Source: SAR324 cluster bacterium
GTDB taxonomy: Bacteria; SAR324; XYD2-FULL-50-16
Direction: 5' to 3'
DNA length: 19,629 nt
NCBI GenBank assembly: GCA_002401295.1
Contig: NVSR01000020.1
Location: forward strand, 7,601-27,229
This document shows, in pieces, positions 1-8,338 of the stretch. The notes under the pieces were generated by a model, which was not told the origin of the DNA, searched no databases, and worked only from the letters and a program-made list of their open reading frames with translations. How positions within the stretch are numbered: the stretch's first letter is position 1; each line of letters starts with the position of its first letter. A program made the position numbers and the translations under genes.

Positions 1-1359
1 GGTGATCTTTTTTTTGAGAGTATTGCGGGTAATGCCGAGCAGTCTCGCGGCTTGAGAGATATTATGATCACAGTATTCGAGCACCATCATGATATGATTT
101 CGCTCTACTTCTACCAAAGGTAATACAGGTGATGGCTCCATTGTGGGACGTGATGTGTAAACCATGGGCTGTGGATCAGGTAACAACTCAGCAGGTAAAA
201 TTTCCCGATCAATTTTCTCGATTGACTCGGAAGTACGGTTGATGATCACCAGACGTTCAATAATATTTTTTAACTCCCGCACATTACCCGGCCAGGGATA
301 GGCGCGAAAGATCTCTTTCACAGCTTCCGAGAAGCCATGGGACTGAATGCCTAACTTACGAGCATTTTGGCTCAAAAAGAGTTCCGCCAATATCAATACA
401 TCATCGTCTCGTTCTCGTAGCGGCGGCAGTGCGACAGGAATCACATTCAATCGGTAGAACAAATCCTCCCGAAAACGACCTAAGGAAATCTGTTCTGTAA
501 AATTACGATTACTGGCAGCAATCAAGCGCACATCGACTTGGATTTCCCGACTGCCTCCAACCCGTTTAATGCTCAGACTTTCCAATACACGCAGCAATTT
601 TGGCTGGAGTTCAATGGGCATTTCCCCGATCTCATCTAAAAAGAGAGTGCCTTTATGGGCTAGCTCAAACAAGCCTTTACGATTCACTGTAGCTCCGGTG
701 AAAGCCCCTTTCTCCGTGCCAAAAAGTTCAGCTTCCAAGAGGTTACCGGGAATCGCGGCACAATTCACACAGACGAGTGTTTCTGCGGAGCGGTTGGAAG
801 CATTGTGAATGGCATGGGCTACGACTTCTTTACCCGTGCCACTCTCACCGGTAATCAGGATAGTGGAATCCAAATAATTTAATTTGGGAATCAGCCCTTT
901 AATATTTTTAATGGGCTCACTTTCTCCAATCAGCAGCCCCTCTTCCACAGAAAGTTTTTTATTGGCTTGAGTCTTTGCCACCTCTTTTTTTAAACCCTGC
1001 ATTTCCAGTGCTTTAGAAATCTGCAGTTTGAGTTCCTGCAGGTCGAAGGGCTTCACCAAATAATCAAAGGCTCCCTTTCTCATTAGGGAGATAGCTCCTT
1101 TCATATCGGGAAAAGCTGTCAGAATCATGACGGGGGTTTCTTCATTCAAGTCATGCAATTCATCAAAAAATTCTCTGCCATCTCCATCGGGTAGTTTGAG
1201 GTCCAGTAAGACAAGGTCTGGATTTTCCCGCTGAAAAAGTTCCCTTCCCGCATGAATGGTCATCCCTTGAAAAATCTGATAGCCCGCTTTAGTCAGCGTT
1301 TTACTCAAGCTTGATTGCATGGAAGGATCATCATCGATAATCAGAATTGTTTGATTCAT
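1..1359 (-). CDS. Sigma-54-dependent NtrC-family response regulator (C-terminus cut by window edge)
   Basis: Two-component response regulator that activates sigma-54 promoters. 453 codons are visible and the frame is still open at base 1. An N-terminal receiver domain has the acidic cluster D9-D11 and a phospho-acceptor at D53 in VLLDLKLPDGDG. The AAA+ domain has Walker A GESGTGKE, the sigma-54 contact loop GAFTGA and Walker B GTLFLDEIGEMP. A Fis-type helix-turn-helix at the C-terminus (ISQAARLLGITRNTLKKKI) is seen almost to its end, so only a few residues are missing. The ATG at 1357-1359 lies 16 nt after the stop of the histidine kinase, which is therefore its likely cognate sensor; the ribosome site before it is weak. 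All catalytic motifs are intact. The regulated genes cannot be told from the window. Confidence 0.95.
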   Translation of the reverse strand, partial: MNQTILIIDDDPSMQSSLSKTLTKAGYQIFQGMTIHAGRELFQRENPDLVLLDLKLPDGDGREFFDELHDLNEETPVMILTAFPDMKGAISLMRKGAFDYLVKPFDLQELKLQISKALEMQGLKKEVAKTQANKKLSVEEGLLIGESEPIKNIKGLIPKLNYLDSTILITGESGTGKEVVAHAIHNASNRSAETLVCVNCAAIPGNLLEAELFGTEKGAFTGATVNRKGLFELAHKGTLFLDEIGEMPIELQPKLLRVLESLSIKRVGGSREIQVDVRLIAASNRNFTEQISLGRFREDLFYRLNVIPVALPPLRERDDDVLILAELFLSQNARKLGIQSHGFSEAVKEIFRAYPWPGNVRELKNIIERLVIINRTSESIEKIDREILPAELLPDPQPMVYTSRPTMEPSPVLPLVEVERNHIMMVLEYCDHNISQAARLLGITRNTLKKKIT

Positions 1360-1375
1360 TATATTTTACCCATTC

Positions 1376-3715
1376 TTAATCCAGTTCTTGACTCAGAGGG
1401 AAGGTTAGGGAAAAAGCTGCGCCTGCACCGAGTTGGCTCTCTACTTTAATCACTCCACCATTTTGTTTTACTGTCGAGTTTGCTAAAGAGAGGCCGAAAC
1501 CGGAGCCATTGGCTTTGGTGGTAAAAAAAGGTTCAAAAATCCGTTCCAAGTAGTCTTTGGAGATCCCCATGCCACTATCTTGAACCACAAACTCAACTTG
1601 TTCCTTTTCTATGGCTCTAACCCGTAAGGTCAGGTTACCGCCTGAGGGCATGGCTTGGAAGGAGTTGACCACCAGATTGAGTAAAACTTGTTGAATTTGC
1701 TGTGAGTCAGCCCACATATCGCCGATTTCATCTTCAAAGTGAGTGGCTAATTGAATCTCTTTCTGCTTCACCTCACTCTCAATTAATGGCAAGAGGCCTA
1801 TAAATAAATCCCGGGGATTATGATTGGAAAAATTCGGTGGGGAGGGACGTCCCAAAGCATTAAACTTCCTCACGATATTATTCAATCGGTCGATTTCAGC
1901 CACCATATCATCCAGGTCGTCCCAAAGTTCTGAATCCTCATCCAAGTCTTCCTGCATGGTCTGGGCTTTCATTCTCATCGCTCCTAAGGGATTGCCTATC
2001 TCATGGGCCAGGCCGGAAGCGAAATTCTCTAACATGTCTTGCTGCAGTAAAGATTCTGCCCGCTTAATTTCAGTCAAATCAGAATGAATCACCACATATT
2101 GCAGAGGCTGATTCGATTCGTCCATGAATGGAACTACCGTCGTATCCACCCAGTAGTAAATCCCATCTCGATTTTTATTTTTGAAGGTCCCCCTCCATAT
2201 TTTTCCAGAAGCGACTTCCTGAGCAAAGTCAGCTGAGTTGATCACACTCAAGCTAGTACCTAATAACTCTTTCCGTGAATACTTAGTGATTTCACAATAT
2301 TTATCATTCACATAAGTCAATATTCCCTGGGGATCGGTAATCACTACGATGGCAGCCTCATCCAGAGCGAACTTCATATCCGAGAGTTCTTTCAGTGTTT
2401 TAATCACTTCTTCTTCAGCGAATTTTCTTTCAACAATTTCTTTTCTCAGTTGATGATTCGTGGACCTCAATTCTTGCGTACGCTGGTTAACCCGATACTC
2501 CAAGCCATCATTCACTGCTTTCAACGCTTGTTCCGCTTGAAAACGCTTGATATTCACAAAGGTGGGTAATAGAGAAATAAGCAACAGCAGGAGACTCAAA
2601 AAGAAAAAGGTCTTCAAGAAGAATTCCAGTAAAGGATTGGTTTCAACTTGCAAGATATTTTGAGGAATGAAGCTCACGATCTTCCAATAATTCTGGCTCC
2701 CCTGAGAAGTGTAAACAGCACTTTCTTCATCATTCTTCATATCAGAGAGGGATTTGAGCACCTCTAATTCGGGAAAGACAGTGCTGTAAGTGAACATTCC
2801 CCTCTCGGTTACCAGCTGTCCCTCCAGATTTTTACTGATTTCCTGCCAGACTGCAGGATAAGCATTTTTGAAGGTAAAATTTTTCCGTTCATCCGAGAAC
2901 ATAAAGCCCCATTCCTCATCCTCACTGGAACTTAGTAGCCAATATCCTTGGGAGTTTAATAACATTATTTCTCCCGGATAATTTTTCACCTCTCTTCGCA
3001 GCTTTTGTAGTAGTGCTTCTCCCAGGTAATTAAAGACTATAATCCCTTGTTTCTGATTATTATAATCATAAACAGGGGTTCCAAAACGGATCGTTGGTTT
3101 GGGTGGATACTCCAGCACGCCATTTTCCATATTCAGATCAAAGGGAGAAACAAAAACATCCCCTCGAAACAACTCATTGGTTTTCTGAAAATAATAACGG
3201 TCTCCTTTAAACTGAAGTCGAGAATAGGGAACAATTTCTGATTCATGGCCTCTTTTGTTGACTCGTACTACTTCTCTGCCACTCCCATCGATGTAGCGAA
3301 TCTGGTCATAGATTCTCTGCTTATTAGAAAAACTTTGATACTCCAAGCCTATCATTTTCTTGGCTTTAAGCTGGCCGTTCAAAAACTGTTGCAGCTCATT
3401 TTGTTCCGCTAAGAATCGTAGATCCGCGAGCAAGAGCTGAAAGTCATCGGAAACAATTTTTTTCTGTAATGCCAGTAGATGTCTTTCATTCTGTTCTAAG
3501 GAGGCAACTCTGGATTTGACTTCCACATAATAAAACAAACTCAAAGTACCTCCTCCCAGCAACCAGAGGGGAACAAAGAAAATCAGAAAGAAACGGAAAA
3601 TGACAATAAATTTCAGCCTGGAATTCTCAGAAATTGGGCTAGGGGAAAGCTGCAAAAGGTACCTGTCTGCTTGGGGTAATCGGGAGTTTAAAATCGGGGT
3701 CGCCGACCTTCCCAC
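1376..3715 (-). CDS. Membrane sensor histidine kinase with periplasmic sensor and PAS domain
   Basis: Sensor kinase probably paired with the downstream NtrC-like regulator. From the 779-residue reading: a transmembrane helix at about 36-64; a large extracytoplasmic region of Cache type (about 65-362, with RYIDGSGREVVRVN and FVSPFDLN stretches); a second membrane helix at about 364-388; a short coiled coil (395-440); a PAS domain (445-555); HisKA with phospho-accepting H571 in LAHEIGNPLGAM; and an ATPase domain with N684, DSGMG (713) and GSGFGL (737-742). The start is uncertain. GTG at 3715 lies inside a hairpin repeat and has no ribosome site, whereas in-frame TTG at 3655 has AGACAGG six bases upstream and still keeps the first membrane helix. 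The signal sensed is unknown; Cache domains usually bind small organic ligands. Confidence 0.93.
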   Translation of the reverse strand: MGRSATPILNSRLPQADRYLLQLSPSPISENSRLKFIVIFRFFLIFFVPLWLLGGGTLSLFYYVEVKSRVASLEQNERHLLALQKKIVSDDFQLLLADLRFLAEQNELQQFLNGQLKAKKMIGLEYQSFSNKQRIYDQIRYIDGSGREVVRVNKRGHESEIVPYSRLQFKGDRYYFQKTNELFRGDVFVSPFDLNMENGVLEYPPKPTIRFGTPVYDYNNQKQGIIVFNYLGEALLQKLRREVKNYPGEIMLLNSQGYWLLSSSEDEEWGFMFSDERKNFTFKNAYPAVWQEISKNLEGQLVTERGMFTYSTVFPELEVLKSLSDMKNDEESAVYTSQGSQNYWKIVSFIPQNILQVETNPLLEFFLKTFFFLSLLLLLISLLPTFVNIKRFQAEQALKAVNDGLEYRVNQRTQELRSTNHQLRKEIVERKFAEEEVIKTLKELSDMKFALDEAAIVVITDPQGILTYVNDKYCEITKYSRKELLGTSLSVINSADFAQEVASGKIWRGTFKNKNRDGIYYWVDTTVVPFMDESNQPLQYVVIHSDLTEIKRAESLLQQDMLENFASGLAHEIGNPLGAMRMKAQTMQEDLDEDSELWDDLDDMVAEIDRLNNIVRKFNALGRPSPPNFSNHNPRDLFIGLLPLIESEVKQKEIQLATHFEDEIGDMWADSQQIQQVLLNLVVNSFQAMPSGGNLTLRVRAIEKEQVEFVVQDSGMGISKDYLERIFEPFFTTKANGSGFGLSLANSTVKQNGGVIKVESQLGAGAAFSLTFPLSQELD

Positions 3716-3732
3716 ACAGGAGCATGGGAAGG
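3698..3732. repeat. Hairpin intergenic repeat, copy 1
   Basis: The spacer between the HAD phosphatase and the histidine kinase holds two adjacent inverted repeats. One is ggtcg-c-cgacc (3698-3708). The other is an 8-bp perfect stem, ccttccca (3707-3714) with tgggaagg (3725-3732), around a 10-nt loop. It shares the core cccacRcRggagcaYgRga with the sequence at 6660-6679, and all differences between the copies are transitions. From memory it resembles dispersed GC-rich hairpin repeats of many bacterial genomes. It covers the GTG that would be the upstream start of the histidine kinase. Confidence 0.6.
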
Positions 3733-3756
3733 AGACTTGCTAAAAGAGGGAGGATA

Positions 3757-4581
3757 TCAAGAGACTTCTCGTCCATAACGATCGAGCAACCATTCATACA
3801 ATTCCTCAATCCCCTGTTTTTCGGGATGAGCAATTTGATGATCACTAACCTCTGACAATGCTTTATGATTGCCCGCTTGAACTCCCAAGCCAAGATCACG
3901 AATCATCTCAAAATCATTTTCCTGGTCACCCACGGCGATCACTTCTTCCGGCAGGATCCCTAGTTTGTCGATCAATAGTTGGACAGCATCCCCCTTGGAG
4001 ACCCGTTTGTTCGTCATCTCCACATAGGAGGTATGGGAACGGAATAAACGTACCTGAGATTTTTTTCCCAGGATGTCCGCCAACTTGGTTTCGAAGCGGT
4101 CTAACTCTTCTTGGTCTCCGAAAAAAACGACCTTGATCGGATCATCATCCAATTCAGCGGCCAAGTTTTCCACAATTTGACCTACCTCAAAATGTTTGCC
4201 TTCATCAGGCCAGGGCGTGGCATTGGACTTCAGGATGCGGCCATCGGCAAAATGCATTTTGAGAGAGATATTAAAGCCCGATTGAATCATGGCCACGATC
4301 AAAGCCGTTTCCAGGGGGATGCCACAGATGACTTCCCTTTCACCCGTATCGGGATTATCAAAGACCGAGCCGTTGCTGAACACCATAGGTTCATCAATCT
4401 CCAATGTCTCTAAAAAGGGTTGAGCACTCTTATAACTCCGACCCGTCGCCACGGTCACCCGCAAACCAAGCTGTCGCAGCTTGCCTACCGCTTCAACCGT
4501 ACCGGGTAAGAGTTCGAATTCCGGAGTAAGCAAGGTGCCATCCAAATCAAAAACAATCAGCTTGTAATTATTAATCACCAT
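3757..4581 (-). CDS. HAD-superfamily hydrolase, Cof/YbjI-type sugar-phosphate phosphatase
   Basis: Cytosolic magnesium-dependent phosphatase of the haloacid dehalogenase superfamily, class IIB (Cof type), 274 residues, a full family length. Motif I is FDLDGT with nucleophile D12 and acid/base D14. Motif II is T46 in VATGR. Motif III is K196 in RVSKGDAV. Motif IV is GDQEND (218-223). Residues about 85-190 between motifs II and III form the C2 cap. The ATG directly follows the stop codon of the molybdopterin oxidoreductase with no spacer (TAAATG), so the two are translationally coupled. Substrates of this family are usually sugar phosphates or flavin and pyridoxal phosphates; the actual one cannot be inferred, and a link to the oxidoreductase is unproven. 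Confidence 0.93.
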   Translation of the reverse strand: MVINNYKLIVFDLDGTLLTPEFELLPGTVEAVGKLRQLGLRVTVATGRSYKSAQPFLETLEIDEPMVFSNGSVFDNPDTGEREVICGIPLETALIVAMIQSGFNISLKMHFADGRILKSNATPWPDEGKHFEVGQIVENLAAELDDDPIKVVFFGDQEELDRFETKLADILGKKSQVRLFRSHTSYVEMTNKRVSKGDAVQLLIDKLGILPEEVIAVGDQENDFEMIRDLGLGVQAGNHKALSEVSDHQIAHPEKQGIEELYEWLLDRYGREVS

Positions 4582-6600
4582 TTATTTCACCAATTGGAGA
4601 TCTACTAAAGACTCATGAAAAGTTCCCCCTTCTCCCATATCCGTTACATTTTGGGAAGTGAGATCATTAATACCCGTGGGTATACCCGAGGTGGCCTGCC
4701 AATAGATGCCTTCGGCCACCAGAACTCCAGGCTGAGTATCATCCGTTACTTTTGCCTGCCGGTCTGTATAGCCCCTACCATTCATGAGACGCACCAAATC
4801 TCCGGTTTGAATTTGTAAGGGCCCCGCATTTTGGGGGTGAATCAAAACCTTACCGATTTCATCTTGATATTGCTCACCAAAAGTACTGTTCAGTAGCTTG
4901 CCATTGGGTGGAGTAATCAAGTAATAGGGATAGCGAGACTTCAAGTTAGCATCATCCCGGTCAGTCATAGGAGTCAAGCAGGCGATTTTAGGTAACGCCG
5001 GGTCATTACTCGGGGTCACAAAAGAAAACTTTTGCTCTTTTCCATCAAACATAGGCTCTCCAAGCTTTTCCGCAGTGGACCGGATATAAGCTCCCTGCTT
5101 GAAGGCTTCCCAGTCCACCTCTTCCGGTAATCCACTCAGGGTACTTAGATAATCCTGAATACGCTCTTCTATTGTTTGCTGGAAAGGCTCGTCTTGATAT
5201 CCCATTTTCTGCGCCAAGGTTTGAAAGAGTTCAAAATTACTCTTACATTCACCCCGAGCGGGGACAACGGGATAACCGTCAGCCAAATAATAGTGACCGT
5301 AAGAATTATACAGGTCCCGGTTTTCCAGTGAAGTCGTGGCTGGCAATAAGAGGTCCGCATACAACGCAGTAGGGGTCATCACCTGTTCATGTACCACGGT
5401 AAACAGATCTTCCCGCAGCAATCCCTGTCTCACACGGGAAGCATCGGGAGCCACACTGGCAGGATTACTATTATAAACCATCAAAGCACGAACGGGAGGA
5501 TCCAAACTCGTTAAAGCTTCCCCCAATTGAACCATATTGATCAAACGAGTTTTCTTTTCTGCTAAGCTTTCGTAGTCGATAGTATTGCTGTTCCCTTTGA
5601 AAGCACTGGTAGATAACAGGACTCCTTGCCCTTTTTGCTGTTCAAACAAACCTAGGGTCGCTGCCAGACAAAGGATCGCCCGAACAGACATGGCGCCTCT
5701 GGAGTTTCGAGTCAGGCCAATACCAATTCTAAAGAAGACTTCAGGGTTTTGAATGAGAAGTCTGGTAAACTCTTCCATCTCATCTTTTGGTATTCCCGAT
5801 TCTTTCTCTAATTCCTGCCAAGAAACTTTCTTCACGTAAGCTTCCAGCTCCTCAAAGCCAGTAGTTTTAGAATTGATAAAGCTTCTGTTTTCCTTTTTTG
5901 TTTCCAGGAGTGCCTTGATTGCTCCCAGGGCCAAGGCCGAATCACCTCCAGGGCGTACAGCGATATAGTGATCCGCTGCTTTGGCTGTGATATTGCGATA
6001 AGGATCAATCACCAAAAGTTTGGCCCCTTGTTTTCTCGCTTTTTGAATGTAAGGCCAGAAGTGAACATTGGTCACTTTGATATTCATCCCCCAGACTACA
6101 ATCAGTTTCGAGTCCACAGCCTGATCCATCGAGCTACCACTGATCCCGGCACAATGTGCACTCCAACCGGCAGACGAGGCTGCCGCACAAATCGTGAGTT
6201 TTAAACGAGAAGCACCATACTTATGAAAAAAAGGAAATCCAGCTTTACAATGCACAATCCCCATGTTGCCGGCATAAGAGTAGGGTAATAAGGCCTCTCC
6301 ACCAAACTCATCCTTAATGGAATGCAACTTTTCCGTCAGCAATTGCCAAGCTTCATCCCAGCTAATTCGCTTAAATTTCCCCTCACCTTTCTTCCCTACC
6401 CTCACCTGAGGAAATAAGATCCTGGAGGAAGATTCCACCCGTTGGTAATAGTTTCTCATTTTACTACATAAAAAACCTTTCGTGACCGGATGTTCGGGAT
6501 CACCTGTCAGAGCCGTAATCACGCCTTCTTCAACCGTTGCAATCATGCCGCAGCGATCGGGACAGTCCAAAGGACAAATTGTCTTTTTGAATTCTTTCAT
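4582..6600 (-). CDS. Molybdopterin-dependent oxidoreductase (DMSO reductase family catalytic subunit)
   Basis: Oxidoreductase binding a bis-molybdopterin guanine dinucleotide cofactor, 672 residues. The N-terminus has a 4Fe-4S motif with C9, C13, C17 and C45 (CPLDCPDRCG then GFLCSK), spaced CX3CX3CX27C. Cofactor-binding stretches include VVWGMNIKVTNVHFW (168-182) and LLVIDPYRN. A C-terminal MopB-binding domain is seen from about residue 560 (RYPYYLITPPNGKLLNSTFG onward). The usual molybdenum-ligand region reads TICAAASSAGWS (136-147); I cannot say which residue is the ligand. There is no Tat signal, so it is probably cytoplasmic. No electron-transfer or membrane subunit is adjacent, which is unusual for formate dehydrogenase or thiosulfate reductase; its substrate is unknown. 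The start has a strong ribosome site, CTAGGAG. Confidence 0.92.
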   Translation of the reverse strand: MKEFKKTICPLDCPDRCGMIATVEEGVITALTGDPEHPVTKGFLCSKMRNYYQRVESSSRILFPQVRVGKKGEGKFKRISWDEAWQLLTEKLHSIKDEFGGEALLPYSYAGNMGIVHCKAGFPFFHKYGASRLKLTICAAASSAGWSAHCAGISGSSMDQAVDSKLIVVWGMNIKVTNVHFWPYIQKARKQGAKLLVIDPYRNITAKAADHYIAVRPGGDSALALGAIKALLETKKENRSFINSKTTGFEELEAYVKKVSWQELEKESGIPKDEMEEFTRLLIQNPEVFFRIGIGLTRNSRGAMSVRAILCLAATLGLFEQQKGQGVLLSTSAFKGNSNTIDYESLAEKKTRLINMVQLGEALTSLDPPVRALMVYNSNPASVAPDASRVRQGLLREDLFTVVHEQVMTPTALYADLLLPATTSLENRDLYNSYGHYYLADGYPVVPARGECKSNFELFQTLAQKMGYQDEPFQQTIEERIQDYLSTLSGLPEEVDWEAFKQGAYIRSTAEKLGEPMFDGKEQKFSFVTPSNDPALPKIACLTPMTDRDDANLKSRYPYYLITPPNGKLLNSTFGEQYQDEIGKVLIHPQNAGPLQIQTGDLVRLMNGRGYTDRQAKVTDDTQPGVLVAEGIYWQATSGIPTGINDLTSQNVTDMGEGGTFHESLVDLQLVK

Positions 6601-6657
6601 AAAGCTCCTAGGGAAAATTCAGTAGTTACCAGTCCGAAGGACCTGAAAAGAAAGAAT

Positions 6658-6692
6658 ACCCACGCGGGAGCACGAGAGCAAGGGAGCAAGGG
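6658..6692. repeat. Degenerate hairpin repeat, copy 2, with 8-nt tandem duplication
   Basis: The 94-nt spacer between the DUF4254 gene and the oxidoreductase contains cccacgcgggagcacgagag, which matches the repeat at 3711-3730 at 15 of 20 bases, all differences being transitions. The stem arm is decayed here. It is followed by two tandem copies of gagcaagg (6676-6691) that abut the DUF4254 stop codon. Confidence 0.45.
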
Positions 6693-6694
6693 CC

Positions 6695-7285
6695 TTATTT
6701 GGCTTGATAGAGTTTTGGATTCAAAGAGGGATCGTTATACATTTTAAATTGTCGGTAAATCTTAAACTGCAGTGTTCCCTGTTGCACCGCTTCAATCAAT
6801 TGGAACAGACATTGAAATAAGTCATGTCGCTGAGTATTCAAAACCTTCACCTTTTCCGCAGCCTTTTGCTGATGCTCTTCGCTAGCGTCCTGACGTTCTG
6901 CCTGCTCCTGCATGTGATAGATTTTCAGGGCCATAATCGAACAACGATCAATCATACTGCCCGGGGTTTCCGAGTTCAGTGGTGCGCCTATAGGCATGTC
7001 GATCTGGGATTTGGCCAACCAGATTAAGATAGCCTCATCCAGTTTTTCAATGAGATCGTTTCGCCTTTGGTTCAATCCATCGATACTTCGCTTCACCCTA
7101 GTGATTTCAGCATCGGAAACATCCGTGGCGCGGGCGATATCTTCTTCATGCCAGAGCAAGGAATTTTGCAAATGTTGCTCTTCCACCAACCCTAAAAAAC
7201 CTTTTTTTTCTGTTTCCGGGGTTTGCTCGTGCCACTTTTTGACCAAACGAGTCTGCATTGCATCAATATCGTGTAATAGTTCCAT
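6695..7285 (-). CDS. DUF4254 domain protein
   Basis: Cytosolic protein of 196 residues, matching the DUF4254 family over nearly its whole length. Recognisable stretches are NSLLWHEEDIARA, the basic helix KRSIDGLNQRRNDLIEKLD and the family hallmark LNSETPGSMIDR followed by LKIYHM. The protein is mostly alpha-helical with no signal peptide or membrane segment. DUF4254 genes commonly occur beside lipopolysaccharide or glycosyltransferase genes, but no such gene is present here. The gene precedes the oxidoreductase on the same strand at a 94-nt distance that holds a repeat, so co-transcription is possible but not certain. No catalytic function is known to me for this family. Confidence 0.88.
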   Translation of the reverse strand: MELLHDIDAMQTRLVKKWHEQTPETEKKGFLGLVEEQHLQNSLLWHEEDIARATDVSDAEITRVKRSIDGLNQRRNDLIEKLDEAILIWLAKSQIDMPIGAPLNSETPGSMIDRCSIMALKIYHMQEQAERQDASEEHQQKAAEKVKVLNTQRHDLFQCLFQLIEAVQQGTLQFKIYRQFKMYNDPSLNPKLYQAK

Positions 7286-7698
7286 ATCTTTTTACAGTCT
7301 AGTTTTTCTATCTCCTCCCAAATCTCCTGCTGAAATTCTAATGATCAGAGAGGCGGATAGCAGGGTGATACCAAAAAAGTCTTTTCTAGCAGCAAAAATT
7401 GTCTCTAGACAAGGCCAGTATTCGAATGGAAAGACTATATAACTTCTCCTGCTCTCCATCAATGGTCCAGTCATTAAGCTTACTTTTTAGGATAACATAC
7501 TGTATTTTAAGTATTTTTTCAGTACTTATAGCAAAGATGACCGGTAGAATTTTTGAAGGTTGCTGCTGTTTGGCACCCAACTTGGATACTCAGCAGAGTA
7601 GGATGTCGGCAAATTTTCTATTGACTTGCCGCAAATTAGGCATATAACTGTCAGAAATTCATCATAAAGTTAATCAAAAACAAATCTTCGGGGGGCAA
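7286..7698. other. Divergent intergenic region, no convincing gene
   Basis: 413 bases between the divergent DUF4254 gene and the outer-membrane protein gene. Several overlapping short frames exist but none has a convincing ribosome site or protein-like composition. Promoters for both sides must lie here; only the one toward 7699 is recognisable. A small palindrome, ttgtc-tcta-gacaa (7399-7412), is the only other structure I see. Confidence 0.6.
7621..7648 (+). promoter_or_regulatory. Sigma-70-type promoter for the outer-membrane protein gene
   Basis: TTGACT (7621-7626), 16-bp spacer, TATAAC (7643-7648). It is 51 nt before the ATG, whose ribosome site is a G-rich run at 7690-7695. Confidence 0.6.
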
Positions 7699-8259
7699 AT
7701 GCTCAATAAAAAACTTTTTTCCGTACTGATTACAGGTATCATGCTCTGCAGCTTCAGCAGCGCAGCTTTTGCTGAACTCCTTTTTACAGTTAGCGCGGGA
7801 GTTCCTCTCCAATATGAGCTTAAAGATGGGAAGGTTGCCGAAACAGAAAGTGTTAGCGGTCTCTTGATGCATGCTAGCTTACCTTTTTTACCCGGCATCG
7901 GTTTAGAGCAATATGAGACAAAGCTCAAAAATAACTCCAGTAAGCAAATTTTCGGTAGTGATGTTAAATTAAAGACTCAAATTTGGGACCTTTTTTACCA
8001 ACTGCCCATACCCATTATTGATGTGACTGTTGGAGCTGGGTTTGGTACCACCAAATTAGATTGTACCGACTGCTCTTCTCTTTTCGAAGAGGGGGTCACT
8101 ACTCAATATTACGCACAAGTTGGCTTTCCACTCTTCGTAATTGCCGGGATCCATCTTAGCCACCACACTGTCTTCAGTACAATCAAACGAAAATCAGACG
8201 GTAAAACATACAATGTAGGTGGAACTTTAACGGCTATTGGAGTCAGTATCGGCTTTTAA
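7699..8259 (+). CDS. Small outer-membrane beta-barrel protein
   Basis: 186 residues with a clear Sec signal peptide: basic MLNKK, hydrophobic core FSVLITGIMLCSF, and a likely cleavage after AFA (about residue 25). The mature part alternates polar and hydrophobic residues in short strands with many Gly and Tyr/Phe residues and ends in a C-terminal phenylalanine (SIGF), the outer-membrane assembly signal. One Cys pair (CTDC, about 115-118) may form a disulfide in the periplasm. The size suggests an 8-stranded barrel, similar to the small outer-membrane proteins of proteobacteria. The gene stands alone with its own promoter and a hairpin region behind it. No specific function can be assigned. 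Confidence 0.85.
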   Translation: MLNKKLFSVLITGIMLCSFSSAAFAELLFTVSAGVPLQYELKDGKVAETESVSGLLMHASLPFLPGIGLEQYETKLKNNSSKQIFGSDVKLKTQIWDLFYQLPIPIIDVTVGAGFGTTKLDCTDCSSLFEEGVTTQYYAQVGFPLFVIAGIHLSHHTVFSTIKRKSDGKTYNVGGTLTAIGVSIGF

Positions 8260-8275
8260 GCCTCTGGTTTTGAAT

Positions 8276-8332
8276 CGGATGTCCGAACAAGCTGACATCC
8301 GTAGAGTTCTCCGGGCTGAAGACTTCGCCCGG
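8276..8332. terminator. Two hairpins between convergent genes
   Basis: Hairpin one is cggatgtc (8276-8283) with gacatccg (8294-8301), 8 bp and a 10-nt loop. Hairpin two is ccgggc (8311-8316) with gcccgg (8327-8332); its loop tgaagacttc is itself nearly self-complementary. Both lie between the stop of the outer-membrane protein gene and the stop of the convergent gene, where terminators are expected. Neither is followed by a strong T-run on either strand, so intrinsic termination is only moderately supported. Confidence 0.45.
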
Positions 8333-8338
8333 TAACCT

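Noticed and set aside
3639..3899. Minus-strand frame overlapping the HAD phosphatase and kinase genes
   Set aside because: A shadow frame crossing the hairpin repeat; both flanking genes are well supported.
7399..7647. 82-residue plus-strand frame upstream of the outer-membrane protein
   Set aside because: Starts at TTG without a ribosome site, overlaps the promoter region, and two other frames of similar size cover the same DNA.
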